Source: Paenibacillus sp. FSL H8-0537
Lineage (GTDB): Bacteria; Bacillota; Bacilli; Paenibacillales; Paenibacillaceae
Length of the DNA stretch: 64,000 nucleotides
Direction of reading: 5' to 3'
Assembly: GCF_038051995.1 (NCBI RefSeq)
Contig: NZ_CP150290.1
Coordinates: 6,672,501-6,736,500, forward strand
Position 1 is the first letter of the stretch; each line of letters opens with the position of its first letter. This document shows, piece after piece, positions 8,789 through 16,361 of the stretch. The position numbers were made by a program, and so were the translations under genes. The notes beneath the pieces were generated by a model, which was given only the letters and a program-made list of their open reading frames with translations, was not told where the DNA came from and ran no database searches.

Positions 8789-8981
8789 CGTGCAAGGCCT
8801 CCTTTTTACACTTAACTGTCCGCATGTCAAACCATACCTTACACTTATTGTATCATACTTCGTTCAAAACTGTCCCATGCAGCTCCTCAACTTCTCTGTA
8901 CGCGGCTTTTCATTCCGCTTGGAGGCTTCAACCGGATCGAATTCTAAAATTCTCTACAGCGTTGTCCTTTGCTCTGAAAAT

Positions 8982-9020
8982 AAAAAAAAACGCCCCGAGG
9001 GTTGTGAGGCCTCCGGAACG
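8982..9020 (-). terminator. Terminator of the yidC-like gene
   Basis: On the minus strand CGTTCCGGAGG and CCCTCGGGGCG form a GC-rich stem (some G-U pairs) followed by nine T. Confidence 0.78.
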
Positions 9021-9037
9021 TCTATTGTATATGGAGC

Positions 9038-9898
9038 TTAAGTTTTTGCAGGCAGCTTTTTACCTTTTGCTTTCTTCTGCGTTGGCGCTACAGCCTCTAC
9101 TACTGGCATAACTGGCGTTATAGGCATCGGGTACAGCCGCTTCGAAAGCATGGTTTGTAAAATCATGAACACTCCGCCAACGACCCAATAAAGCGGTACA
9201 GCAGCAGGTGCGGTAAATGAGAAAATACCCATCATGATCGGTGAAAGGTAACCGAACAGCGCCATCTGTTTTTGCTGGGCAGCGTCCATGCCGATTTGAG
9301 ATACGCGGAACTGCACATAATAGATAGCAGCAGCGAGAAACGGCAGGATGTGATCCGGCGCACCGAGCTGGAACCAGAGAAAGGAATGCTCCGCCAGCTC
9401 CGGCGTCATTTTGATTGCATAATACAGTCCTGACAAAATCGGCAGTTGGATGAGCATCGGAAGGCAGCCAATGGCAAGCGGATTAAACTTGTGCTCGCCG
9501 TACAGCGCCATCGTTTCCTTTTGCATATTCGCCTGCGCTTCAGGCGATTTGTCGTTTTTGTATTTTTCTTTGATTTGATTAAGCTGCGGCTGCATGACGC
9601 TCATCTTCTGCTTCATTACCTGCTGGCTCTTGGATTGGCGAAGCATAAGCGGAAGCAGGGCCAGACGAATGAGCAAGGTAATCGCAATAATCGCCATGCC
9701 AAAACTGTCGTTAAAAAACTGCGCAATGTGTTGAATTAAATAAGAGATGGGGAATACGACGTAATGGTTGAAAAATCCTGGTGTCGCTGAGTCAATCGTT
9801 CCATTCGCCGCACCACAGCCGCTAATGATGAGCAGCAGCCCGATAATAAGGATAAAGCGGTATTTTTTAAGCAATTCCATTGTATATTTAGATAACAT
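9038..9898 (-). CDS. yidC: YidC/Oxa1 membrane protein insertase (lipoprotein)
   Basis: 286 residues from the ATG at 9898, with GAGGAGG 7 bases upstream. A signal peptide ends in the lipobox ISGC, giving a lipid-anchored N-terminus as in Gram-positive YidC proteins. Five membrane segments follow. The positively charged cytoplasmic loop (QSKSQQVMKQKMSVMQPQL) and the MFNPLAIGCLP-like region (HKFNPLAIGCLPMLIQLP) are typical, and the conserved Arg sits in LLIRLALLP. The C-terminus is basic (KKAKGKKLPAKT), which may bind ribosomes. The protein inserts membrane proteins with or without SecYEG. B. subtilis has two such genes, spoIIIJ and yqjG. This one has a stalling-type leader upstream, the arrangement of yqjG, so it is probably the inducible paralogue. 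Confidence 0.92.
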   Translation of the reverse strand: MLSKYTMELLKKYRFILIIGLLLIISGCGAANGTIDSATPGFFNHYVVFPISYLIQHIAQFFNDSFGMAIIAITLLIRLALLPLMLRQSKSQQVMKQKMSVMQPQLNQIKEKYKNDKSPEAQANMQKETMALYGEHKFNPLAIGCLPMLIQLPILSGLYYAIKMTPELAEHSFLWFQLGAPDHILPFLAAAIYYVQFRVSQIGMDAAQQKQMALFGYLSPIMMGIFSFTAPAAVPLYWVVGGVFMILQTMLSKRLYPMPITPVMPVVEAVAPTQKKAKGKKLPAKT

Positions 9899-10236
9899 AT
9901 ATATCCTCCTCGTTTGTTTGGATGTTGCTTCACAAACGAGGAGCTGCAATCTGTGGGATCACCATCAGGCGCTTCTTTTCTTTTTACTTTTCGTACAAGC
10001 CAGAGGGCAACGGTATGAGCCCGCTGAACCGTTGGCAAAATACGTGCAGGTGCTGGCGTATGAACCTTGCCTTGCGACCAGCGGGACGGCTCGCTTGCAG
10101 CATGAAAAGTGAAATACGCTGCATAAGCGAACGTGCAGATAATGCTTACAGAGAAAAAATACGGTATAATATCATGCAGCTCGAGCAGCTTCTTCACCTC
10201 CAGACTCAAATCGGTTACTCTTGTAGTATAAAGCAA
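9736..10236 (-). CDS. MifM-like regulatory stalling leader upstream of yidC
   Basis: A minus-strand ORF in a different frame from yidC. From the TTG at 10236 it runs to a stop at 9736, overlapping the first 163 bases of yidC. Residues 23-44 form one membrane segment. Residues 79-96 read W-LVRKVKRKEAPDGDPTD, which aligns by eye with the arrest region of B. subtilis MifM as I recall it (W-I-RKVFRMNSPVNDEED): RKV, R, P, D and D fall in the same places. The codons just after it form one arm of a hairpin that hides the yidC ribosome site. MifM is the sensor of YidC activity that induces YqjG. The start is uncertain: TTG 10236 has a weak AGGA, while a GGAGG near 10208 would suit a CTG at codon 17. 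Nothing else in the region competes as a gene. Confidence 0.68.
   Translation of the reverse strand: MLYTTRVTDLSLEVKKLLELHDIIPYFFSVSIICTFAYAAYFTFHAASEPSRWSQGKVHTPAPARILPTVQRAHTVALWLVRKVKRKEAPDGDPTDCSSSFVKQHPNKRGGYICYLNIQWNCLKNTALSLLSGCCSSLAAVVRRMERLTQRHQDFSTITSYSPSLI
9906..9943 (-). promoter_or_regulatory. Hairpin sequestering the yidC ribosome binding site
   Basis: Plus-strand 9906-9917 and 9932-9943 are perfect 12-bp complements with a 14-nt loop. On the minus-strand transcript CTCCTCGTTTGT pairs with ACAAACGAGGAG, and the second arm contains the yidC Shine-Dalgarno. The first arm begins in codon 98 of the MifM-like leader, so a ribosome halted near codons 91-97 would open it. Confidence 0.82.
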
Positions 10237-10356
10237 CCATTCCTGACATTCCCTCGTCTAAAGTCTAGGTACTACCTGCACCAGAGACTGTTATAGCGAG
10301 GAGCTCGCAGGCGATAAAATAGATCTAGTCATTATTATACTGGGAGGTAAGCTATT

Positions 10357-11103
10357 TTGTATATCACCTTGGTTCATCTTACGCTTGGTTGTTTATTCCT
10401 AGCGCTGCTGTTGTCTTGGATTGCCGGTAATAAGGCCTCCTCCCTGCTCTACAGCAAATCCGAGCAGCAGCTGCACCAGCGTGCCAAAGACTTGATCATT
10501 TGGACAATTCTACTGTCCATCCCAGCAGCAGCGGCATTGGGCGGAGTCGTCACCATGGCCGTCAAGCTCCCACCGGATTACGATTTGGGCATGCTCATCT
10601 GTGTACCGATCCTGACACTGTCGCTTGCGCTGCTGTGGGCTAGAAGCATTCCCAAGCTGCTCAGAATGCGCAAAAATACAGGGCGGAAGTCCAGCGATCC
10701 ATTGCCTGTACGCATGCTATATCGCGCTTCAGAGCCCGCGTTCATCTTGCCTTACCAGCTGCTGTCGCTCTGTACGCTAACGATCTTTTACCTGACCTTA
10801 TGCGTCGCTGTATCGCTGCATTCGATGCCACTTGCTCTCCCGCTTTCGATGCTCGGCTTCGCTGCTGCCGTTCTCTGGATGATTCACGGCGAGCGCAGCA
10901 GCAGGGTGACCTTGCCGAAAGCGAAGCTCCAGCGCCGTCCAAGCGAGCGCATGGTACGCAGGCTGGCTGTAGCCATTGCTATTGTGCTGCTTGCAGGAAC
11001 TCCTTATTACAATGCTTTTGACAAAATCGATTTACCGGAAGCGCTCACCATGACCAACAGCGCCGACAACCTGCACTCATTCGGTTTTTACATTGAACAA
11101 TAA
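10357..11103 (+). CDS. Hypothetical polytopic membrane protein
   Basis: 248 residues, not recognised. About six hydrophobic segments are visible, near residues 3-22, 48-68, 76-95, 135-155, 157-173 and 200-216, with basic loops between them (LLRMRKNTGRKSS; KLQRRPSERMVRR). The start is TTG, with GGGAGG 9 bases upstream. The gene is divergent from the yidC leader and ends before a strong terminator. No catalytic motif was seen, so no function is proposed. Confidence 0.75.
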   Translation: MYITLVHLTLGCLFLALLLSWIAGNKASSLLYSKSEQQLHQRAKDLIIWTILLSIPAAAALGGVVTMAVKLPPDYDLGMLICVPILTLSLALLWARSIPKLLRMRKNTGRKSSDPLPVRMLYRASEPAFILPYQLLSLCTLTIFYLTLCVAVSLHSMPLALPLSMLGFAAAVLWMIHGERSSRVTLPKAKLQRRPSERMVRRLAVAIAIVLLAGTPYYNAFDKIDLPEALTMTNSADNLHSFGFYIEQ

Positions 11104-11182
11104 CAGAGCAGCAAACGGCTTCCTTCTACGAGGCACATCGGGACAAACCTGTGCTATGCATAAATGACATCGCTCCAGTTAA

Positions 11183-11216
11183 AAATAACCCTCGCCTAAT
11201 AAGGCGGGGGTTATTT
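11183..11216. terminator. Bidirectional terminator
   Basis: AAATAACCCTCGCCT and AGGCGGGGGTTATTT form a 15-bp stem (one G-U) with a 4-nt loop, flanked by A-rich and T-rich tracts on both strands. It ends the 10357 gene and also the convergent glycosyltransferase remnant. Confidence 0.85.
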
Positions 11217-11251
11217 GATGCGAATGAAGAACCATTCAGTTGTGCTATTTA

Positions 11252-11668
11252 TTAGCATGCGGCACTCTCCGAAGCAAAATCCCATAGCGGGGAATGGGTA
11301 AAGCCTTCCTTAGCCCATACAACATAAAACGGAGAAGCACCCTGCAATCCCGCACTGACACTGCGGAAGCGGTCAGATACCTCCATGACGATCTTCTGCT
11401 CGCCCGAAGCATGATCTGCTCCTGCGGCAACTGCCGCATCATAACCAAAGCTGCTGGCGAAATGGATCGCACGTACCCGAATATCTGCTGCGCAAAAAAC
11501 TCGAAGCATATCTGCTGAGCGATCCGTGCTGTTGTCATTTACAAAAATCAGTTCGTAATTCTCGCCAATGGGCGGAATAATTCGTTTTAGCCGCTTGTAG
11601 GTGTCGTAAAGCATTTGCTCATCATTATACACAGGAATGACTACGGAATAAGTGACTGGCTCACGCAT
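11252..11668 (-). pseudogene. Truncated family 2 glycosyltransferase
   Basis: The first 95 residues are a clear GT2 start: VVIPVYNDEQMLYDTYKRL, LIFVNDNSTDRS, then FGYDAAVAAGADHASGE and KIVMEVSD. In related dolichyl-phosphate-sugar synthase-type enzymes this is followed by a DxD/DLQ nucleotide-sugar site, an acceptor region and often membrane helices, about 300 residues in all. Here the metal-binding aspartates are absent and the protein stops at 138 residues with an unrelated tail. A ribosome site (AAGGGGA) still precedes the ATG. I infer a remnant rather than a working enzyme. A small unrelated function cannot be excluded. Confidence 0.6.
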
Positions 11669-11806
11669 AACAAGGTCCCCTTCCGGCTTCGAATGCTGTT
11701 TTAACAGCTTATCCTTCTACTATACATGATTTTTCTTAAGATTCCCTTAATTCTAACTGATCATTTTTCATAAATTTATGATGAATTTTGTCAGATTGTT
11801 CCTTAT

Positions 11807-12454
11807 TCACCCAAACAAAGCAAACCAAGTTTCCACCGGCTTGAAATATAGATGACCATCGGGCCATGGCTGAAAATGCAAATCCATTCGCGATTCGTTC
11901 CAGTCCGCAGGCGTTCCACTTGTCTTTAGCTTGCGCGGCAGCACTGGCTCCTCCACGACAGCCGGAAATTCCTGATAGCCGAACAGCAAATTTTCGTGCA
12001 GCGCGATGATTTCATATTTGGGACCATGAAACGCGTGCTCCTCCTGCAGCTGGTAGTGGAAATAAATGTAGCTCGCCACCATCTCCGGCTTCAAATGCGC
12101 CACGCGCCCGACGCGCCGCTCCACCGCTGCCTTGCGCCGCCAATGCTCTGGGCTTGCTGGCGCATTGAAATGAAAAACATCAATCATCGGAATCCATAAG
12201 CGCTTCTCGGCCTGTCCGGGCCATGGCTCCAAGTAACTGCCGAGCTCACGCATGAGCTCCTCGGGCGCTGGCGGTTCATCCATTAGGCTTTCTACGTATA
12301 AAAAAAGATTCCGCTCCCATTTAAACAAGGCCGCTGTCATGAATTTTCCTTCCTCAATCCAAGGAAGCAGTTGCTCTCTCAAGCGCTCCACAGAAGCAAA
12401 CGCTTTCATTTCTTCATCTGCAAGCAGCTGCGCCCGCGCTATCACTCTTTCCAT
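11807..12454 (-). CDS. Rhamnose mutarotase-like (DUF718) protein
   Basis: 215 residues, soluble. The C-terminal half (about 115-165) reads GRVAHLKPEMVASYIYFHYQ and later ALHENLLFGYQEFP, which resembles the L-rhamnose mutarotase family (RhaM), where the LKPE and LLFGYxE stretches flank the barrel. RhaM is only about 105 residues. The N-terminal half (ALFKWERNLFLYVES) could be a second ferredoxin-like fold, making an alpha/beta-barrel pair in one chain. The match is weak and no rhamnose genes are nearby. It is divergent from the aldo/keto reductase, so a shared promoter region is likely. Function is not assigned beyond a possible sugar-binding or epimerising barrel. Confidence 0.5.
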   Translation of the reverse strand: MERVIARAQLLADEEMKAFASVERLREQLLPWIEEGKFMTAALFKWERNLFLYVESLMDEPPAPEELMRELGSYLEPWPGQAEKRLWIPMIDVFHFNAPASPEHWRRKAAVERRVGRVAHLKPEMVASYIYFHYQLQEEHAFHGPKYEIIALHENLLFGYQEFPAVVEEPVLPRKLKTSGTPADWNESRMDLHFQPWPDGHLYFKPVETWFALFG

Positions 12455-12546
12455 CGTCGTCCCTCGCTATCTTATGCTATATTAAATGCCAAGCATGCTT
12501 ATGCCTAATTGCACTAATTAAACGTTGAACGGAGTGACTTTAGCTT

Positions 12547-13521
12547 ATGAAATATAAACGTCTCGGCAATAGTGGACTAAAAGTATCCTCTCTCGGCCTC
12601 GGTACCAATTCCTTCGGCTCGCGGGCGGATAAGCAAAGCTCTATCTCTATTATACATGCTGCGCTTGGCAGCGGGATAAACTTTCTGGATACTGCCAATA
12701 TTTACTCGGGCACCGCATCCGAAACCATTATCGGCGAGGCGCTTAAAGGACGAAGGCATGAGGCCGTAATCGCCACTAAGGCCGGTCTGCCTAGCGGCCA
12801 AGGCGCGAATGAACGCGGCTCGTCCCGCTATCATTTGAGCCTTGAGCTGGAGCAGAGCTTGCGGCGGCTGCAGACGGATTATGTGGATTTATACCAAATC
12901 CACACCTTTGATCCGGAGACGCCGCTGGAAGAAACGCTGCGGGCGCTCGATGATATGGTGCGCGCCGGCAAAGTCCGCTACATCGGCGCATCGAACTACG
13001 CGGCCTGGGAGCTGATGAAGGCGCTCGGCATCAGCGACCGCCTGGGCCTGAATCGCTATGTGTCGATTCAGACCAGCTATTCGCTCGCCGACCGGACGCC
13101 GGAGCGCGACATTACGCCGCTATGCCTCGACCAGGGCGTCGGCATTATCCCTTATTTTCCGCTAGCCGGCGGCCTGCTGACCGGAAAATACAGCGAGCAG
13201 CAGAGCGCACCGCAAGGGTCGCGGCTGGACAAAAACCCGGACTTCGCCCGCTTCTTCACGGGCGAAGGCTTCACGCTCAGCCGCAAGGTCGGCGAGCTTG
13301 CGGCTGAGGCGGGCTGCACGCCGGCTGTGCTTGCCCTGCACTGGCTGATGCAGCAGCCAGCCGTGGCAAGCGTTATCGTCGGCGCGACGAGCGCAGCGCA
13401 GCTGGAGGCCAATCTGGCTTCAGCCAGCCTGCAGCCGGAACCGGCCATTCTGGAGCAGCTGGATGAAATCAGCCTGCGCTTTAAATATGGAGAGCCATTC
13501 GCGCTTTACAGGCTGAGCTAG
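12547..13521 (+). CDS. Aldo/keto reductase
   Basis: 324 residues with the AKR TIM barrel of the YajO/YhdN-like type. The N-terminus reads KRLGNSGLKVSSLGLGT. The catalytic residues expected in the family are present: Asp48 and Tyr53 in FLDTANIYSGTASE, Lys78 in ATKAG and the His of YQIHTFD. NADPH contacts near the C-terminus fit SVIVGATSAAQLEANL. It reduces aldehydes or ketones using NADPH, with substrate unknown. GGAG lies 12 bases before the ATG, rather far. It stands alone, divergent from the DUF718-like gene and convergent with the LysR gene. Confidence 0.92.
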   Translation: MKYKRLGNSGLKVSSLGLGTNSFGSRADKQSSISIIHAALGSGINFLDTANIYSGTASETIIGEALKGRRHEAVIATKAGLPSGQGANERGSSRYHLSLELEQSLRRLQTDYVDLYQIHTFDPETPLEETLRALDDMVRAGKVRYIGASNYAAWELMKALGISDRLGLNRYVSIQTSYSLADRTPERDITPLCLDQGVGIIPYFPLAGGLLTGKYSEQQSAPQGSRLDKNPDFARFFTGEGFTLSRKVGELAAEAGCTPAVLALHWLMQQPAVASVIVGATSAAQLEANLASASLQPEPAILEQLDEISLRFKYGEPFALYRLS

Positions 13522-13662
13522 CCTGCGAGCTAGGAGGAACGGAAAACGCCATAGCATGCCCTTGAGGCAGCACAGCTGGTTATGAGCCGGGAGACAGGGG
13601 CTATTTTTCATAAGAAGCTGTTGCTCTGTATGCAGCTCTATCGCTGCTATATCGGAAAAACC

Positions 13663-14568
13663 TTAAATCGGCTGCTGCGGCATGCCTTCACGGGTGCGCA
13701 CCATTTCAATGAACAGCTCCGCTGCTTTCGTATGAAAAGCATCGCGCTGCGTAATAATCGAAAAATCACGCTGAACAGGCTGGCCATCGATGGTCAGCCT
13801 GTTCAGCGTCCCTAGCGTAATTTCTTTGCGTACAGCCCACTCCGATAGCAGCGAAATACCGAGCCCCGCTTCAACGGACTCTTTAATAATTTGCGTGCTG
13901 CCAAACGCCATAGGGTTCATCGGCCTAATATCGTATTGCTCGAACATTTTTTCCATTGCCGTCCGCGTTCCCGAGCCTTCCTCTCGCACAATCCAGTGCT
14001 CGCCTCGCAGCGCCTCAGCCTCTATATCCTGCCGCTCCGCATAACGATGCCCAGCGCCAACCACGACATACATAGCATCTTGGGCAAAAGGCTCGCATTG
14101 CAGCTTGTCCTGCTCCGGCAGCGCTCCCTCTACAATTCCAATATCCAGCTGGCGGGCTGCAACGAGCGCTGCGATGTCCTTCGTATTGCCTATAGTAATC
14201 GTTGGTGTAATAAGCGGGTACCGCGCCCTTAGACACGCAATCATATGCGGCAGCACATACTCCCCAAAAGTGAAGCTTGCACCAATCGACAGCGCGCCGC
14301 TTGCCGTGTGAAGCAGGTCATCCAGCAGGCTCTGCATTTTCGCATGCAATCCGCTGATTTCCTTCGCATGGCGATACACAATGTCCCCCGCTTTATTCAA
14401 CCGGACGTACTTGTTGCTGCGATCCAATAGCTTGGAGCCCAAAGCCGCCTCCAGTGATTGAATATGCTGACTGACCGCCGGCTGCGTCATATGCAGCGCT
14501 TCCGCTGCGCGAGTGAAGCTTCGCTCCTCGGCAACAGCTATAAAAACGAGCAGGGATTGATCCATCAT
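13663..14568 (-). CDS. LysR-type transcriptional regulator
   Basis: 301 residues. An N-terminal winged helix-turn-helix (FTRAAEALHMTQPAVSQHIQ) is followed by a periplasmic-binding-like effector domain (from about residue 90, SIGASFTFGEYVLPHMIA). It is divergent from the yeiH-like gene, as YeiE is near yeiH in enteric bacteria, and probably controls that gene and itself from the palindrome at 14632-14651. GGAG stands 9 bases ahead of the first of two ATG codons. A long palindrome lies inside the coding sequence near residues 253-267. By the family rule it would bind a small co-inducer; sulfite or cysteine metabolism is possible by analogy only. Confidence 0.9.
   Translation of the reverse strand: MMDQSLLVFIAVAEERSFTRAAEALHMTQPAVSQHIQSLEAALGSKLLDRSNKYVRLNKAGDIVYRHAKEISGLHAKMQSLLDDLLHTASGALSIGASFTFGEYVLPHMIACLRARYPLITPTITIGNTKDIAALVAARQLDIGIVEGALPEQDKLQCEPFAQDAMYVVVGAGHRYAERQDIEAEALRGEHWIVREEGSGTRTAMEKMFEQYDIRPMNPMAFGSTQIIKESVEAGLGISLLSEWAVRKEITLGTLNRLTIDGQPVQRDFSIITQRDAFHTKAAELFIEMVRTREGMPQQPI
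13768..13808. repeat. Long palindrome inside the LysR gene
   Basis: Two perfect 15-base arms (13768-13782 and 13794-13808) flank an 11-base centre that is itself almost palindromic (CCATCGATGG). It encodes TLNRLTIDGQPVQRD of the regulator. Confidence 0.75.
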
Positions 14569-14631
14569 TCAAACATGCTCCTCTCTCTCTCTTCATTTGC
14601 TGTCTATTCATGAGATTATCATAAGTATTTA

Positions 14632-14651
14632 GTTATGATTATAATCATAAC
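14632..14651. promoter_or_regulatory. Candidate LysR operator between LysR and yeiH
   Basis: GTTATGATTATAATCATAAC is a perfect 20-bp palindrome containing T-N11-A spaced bases, as LysR-type sites do. It lies 64 bases from the LysR start and 138 from the yeiH-like start. Confidence 0.6.
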
Positions 14652-14788
14652 AATTTATTTTTCTTATCGTTAGCTATCCCTTATGCTTAATTTATAAATC
14701 AGGCAGGAAGCATGCGCCCGTTATTTGACGGCATTGGCAGTAGAAGCAGCGGGCTTTTCGCTTACAGGATGAGGATGAGGTGTCAGCT

Positions 14789-15886
14789 ATGAAAGCAGAA
14801 ATAAACCCGATGATGATGACGCAGTCCTCCTCGAAAAAGACGGAGCCTCAGGGATCGTTATGCAGGCATGCAAAGGGGCATACTGCGGCTTGGCTGGGCG
14901 GGGTAGCGCTGACCGGTGCTTTTGCCTCCACAGCCTATGCACTCGCCATGCTTCCCGGCTTCAACCGCATGGGCCCGATGGCGATTGCCTTGATCGCTGC
15001 TTTGTTTTTTCGCCAGTTCGCTGGATATCCAGCTTTTCTCCGCCCTGGCATTCATTTTTCCTCCAAGCAGCTGCTGCGGCTTGCAATCATATTGTTTGGA
15101 CTCAAGCTGAATATGATGGTGCTGCTGGAGCAGGGGGCCGGCTTGCTGCTTCAAGCCGCCGCCACCATCCTCTTCTCCGTCCTCTTCACGCTGCTGCTCG
15201 CCCACAAGCTCAAAGCCGATATGCCGCTGTCGCTCTTGCTCGGCATCGGTACAGGCATCTGCGGCGCGGCAGCCATTGCGGCTGTATCGCCGATTCTCAA
15301 AGCTCGCGGCGAGGATACCGCCGCAAGCGTCGGACTCGTTGCGCTGGTCGGCACGATCGCCGCGCTCGCTTACACTGCCCTCCTGCCGCTGCTGCCGCTA
15401 ACCGCGGAGCAATATGGCATTTGGGCAGGCATCAGCCTGCATGAAATCGCTCATGTGGCGCTTGCCGCAGAGCCTGCCGGACAGGATGCGGTTGCTCTGG
15501 CGCTGCTAGCAAAGCTGAGCCGCGTGTTTTTGCTCGTACCCGTCAGCTTTATACTGATGGCAATCATGAATCGCCGCCACCGCGAGATGGCAGCGAGTCC
15601 TCAAGAAATGAAGACCCGGCCTGAATTTCCATGGTTTTTGCTCGGCTTCATCGCCCTTAGTTTATTCGGGAGCATGACTGCTGGAACTCCGCTGGAACTG
15701 CCCGCTCGCGCCTTAAGCAGCATGTCCACGATTACAACCATCCTGTTGACAATGGCGATGGTTGGGCTAGGGCTGAACGTTAATCTGAGAGAGCTGCGCT
15801 CCCGGGCGCTTCGCCCGCTGCTCGCCATGACCATAACGTCGGTTCTGCTGTCGGTATTGTCCTTGCTGCTCATTATGTGGCGCTAG
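14789..15886 (+). CDS. YeiH/UPF0324 family putative anion exporter
   Basis: 365 residues from the ATG at 14789 (GAGG 8 bases upstream; a GTG three codons earlier overlaps that site). There are about ten membrane segments. Family-typical stretches are ILFGLKLNMMVLLEQG, LGIGTGICGAAAIAAVSPIL, and GISLHEIAHVALAA. The UPF0324 family includes E. coli YeiH and proteins proposed as sulfate or sulfite exporters; transport has been little tested. It is divergent from a LysR regulator, the usual partner, which suggests induction by a sulfur or nitrogen metabolite. It ends before a long intergenic region with repeat B. Confidence 0.88.
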   Translation: MKAEINPMMMTQSSSKKTEPQGSLCRHAKGHTAAWLGGVALTGAFASTAYALAMLPGFNRMGPMAIALIAALFFRQFAGYPAFLRPGIHFSSKQLLRLAIILFGLKLNMMVLLEQGAGLLLQAAATILFSVLFTLLLAHKLKADMPLSLLLGIGTGICGAAAIAAVSPILKARGEDTAASVGLVALVGTIAALAYTALLPLLPLTAEQYGIWAGISLHEIAHVALAAEPAGQDAVALALLAKLSRVFLLVPVSFILMAIMNRRHREMAASPQEMKTRPEFPWFLLGFIALSLFGSMTAGTPLELPARALSSMSTITTILLTMAMVGLGLNVNLRELRSRALRPLLAMTITSVLLSVLSLLLIMWR

Positions 15887-16361
15887 GGTGCGTATGCAAA
15901 CTTGAGTCGGCATGCTGCGCCTCGCTTTGCGCATTTTTAGGCCGATCTCATCTGACGCTGCATGGTTCAGGAACTATAGCCTGCGAATGTTGCTGTGACC
16001 GACCACACCTAACTTGCTCGCCACTTGCCCGCAACTTGTACACAACTTGGACTGCTCGCTCTTATGTTGGAATGTTGGAGGACTGTGGTTCCGCTATTCT
16101 GGCTGTTGATCCGTTTTTGGGCCGTAGGCGGACAGGAAATCCGCTATTGCCCTCTTCAACCCAGCAAATTGGCCATTTTCAGCGCATTAGAGGCTCCTGA
16201 GTCCGCGGCCTGACCCCAAACCCGTGATCCTATCGAAATAGCGCCTGCTGTGTCCACCAAGGCGTTCCTAGTAAAGAAAACAAAACACTGAAACGAAGAG
16301 CATGAGGCTGAACAGCTCCAGCCTAACTAGCTAATCTAGGCGTATATAGCGCATCGCGCAT
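15887..16361. other. Intergenic region with repeat B copy
   Basis: No gene is supported. The main content is repeat family B copy 1 at 16089-16257. A small inverted repeat AGGCTG/CAGCCT at about 16304-16323 may end the TetM-like transcript on the minus strand, though it has no immediate T-run. Confidence 0.45.
16089..16257. repeat. Dispersed repeat family B, copy 1
   Basis: Shares ordered blocks with 20684-20854: TTCCGCTATT, then GCGGACAGGAAATCCGCTAT, then CTGAGTCCGC, then CCAAACCCG and a final CTGTGTCC. Blocks are separated by divergent sequence of similar length. Confidence 0.72.
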
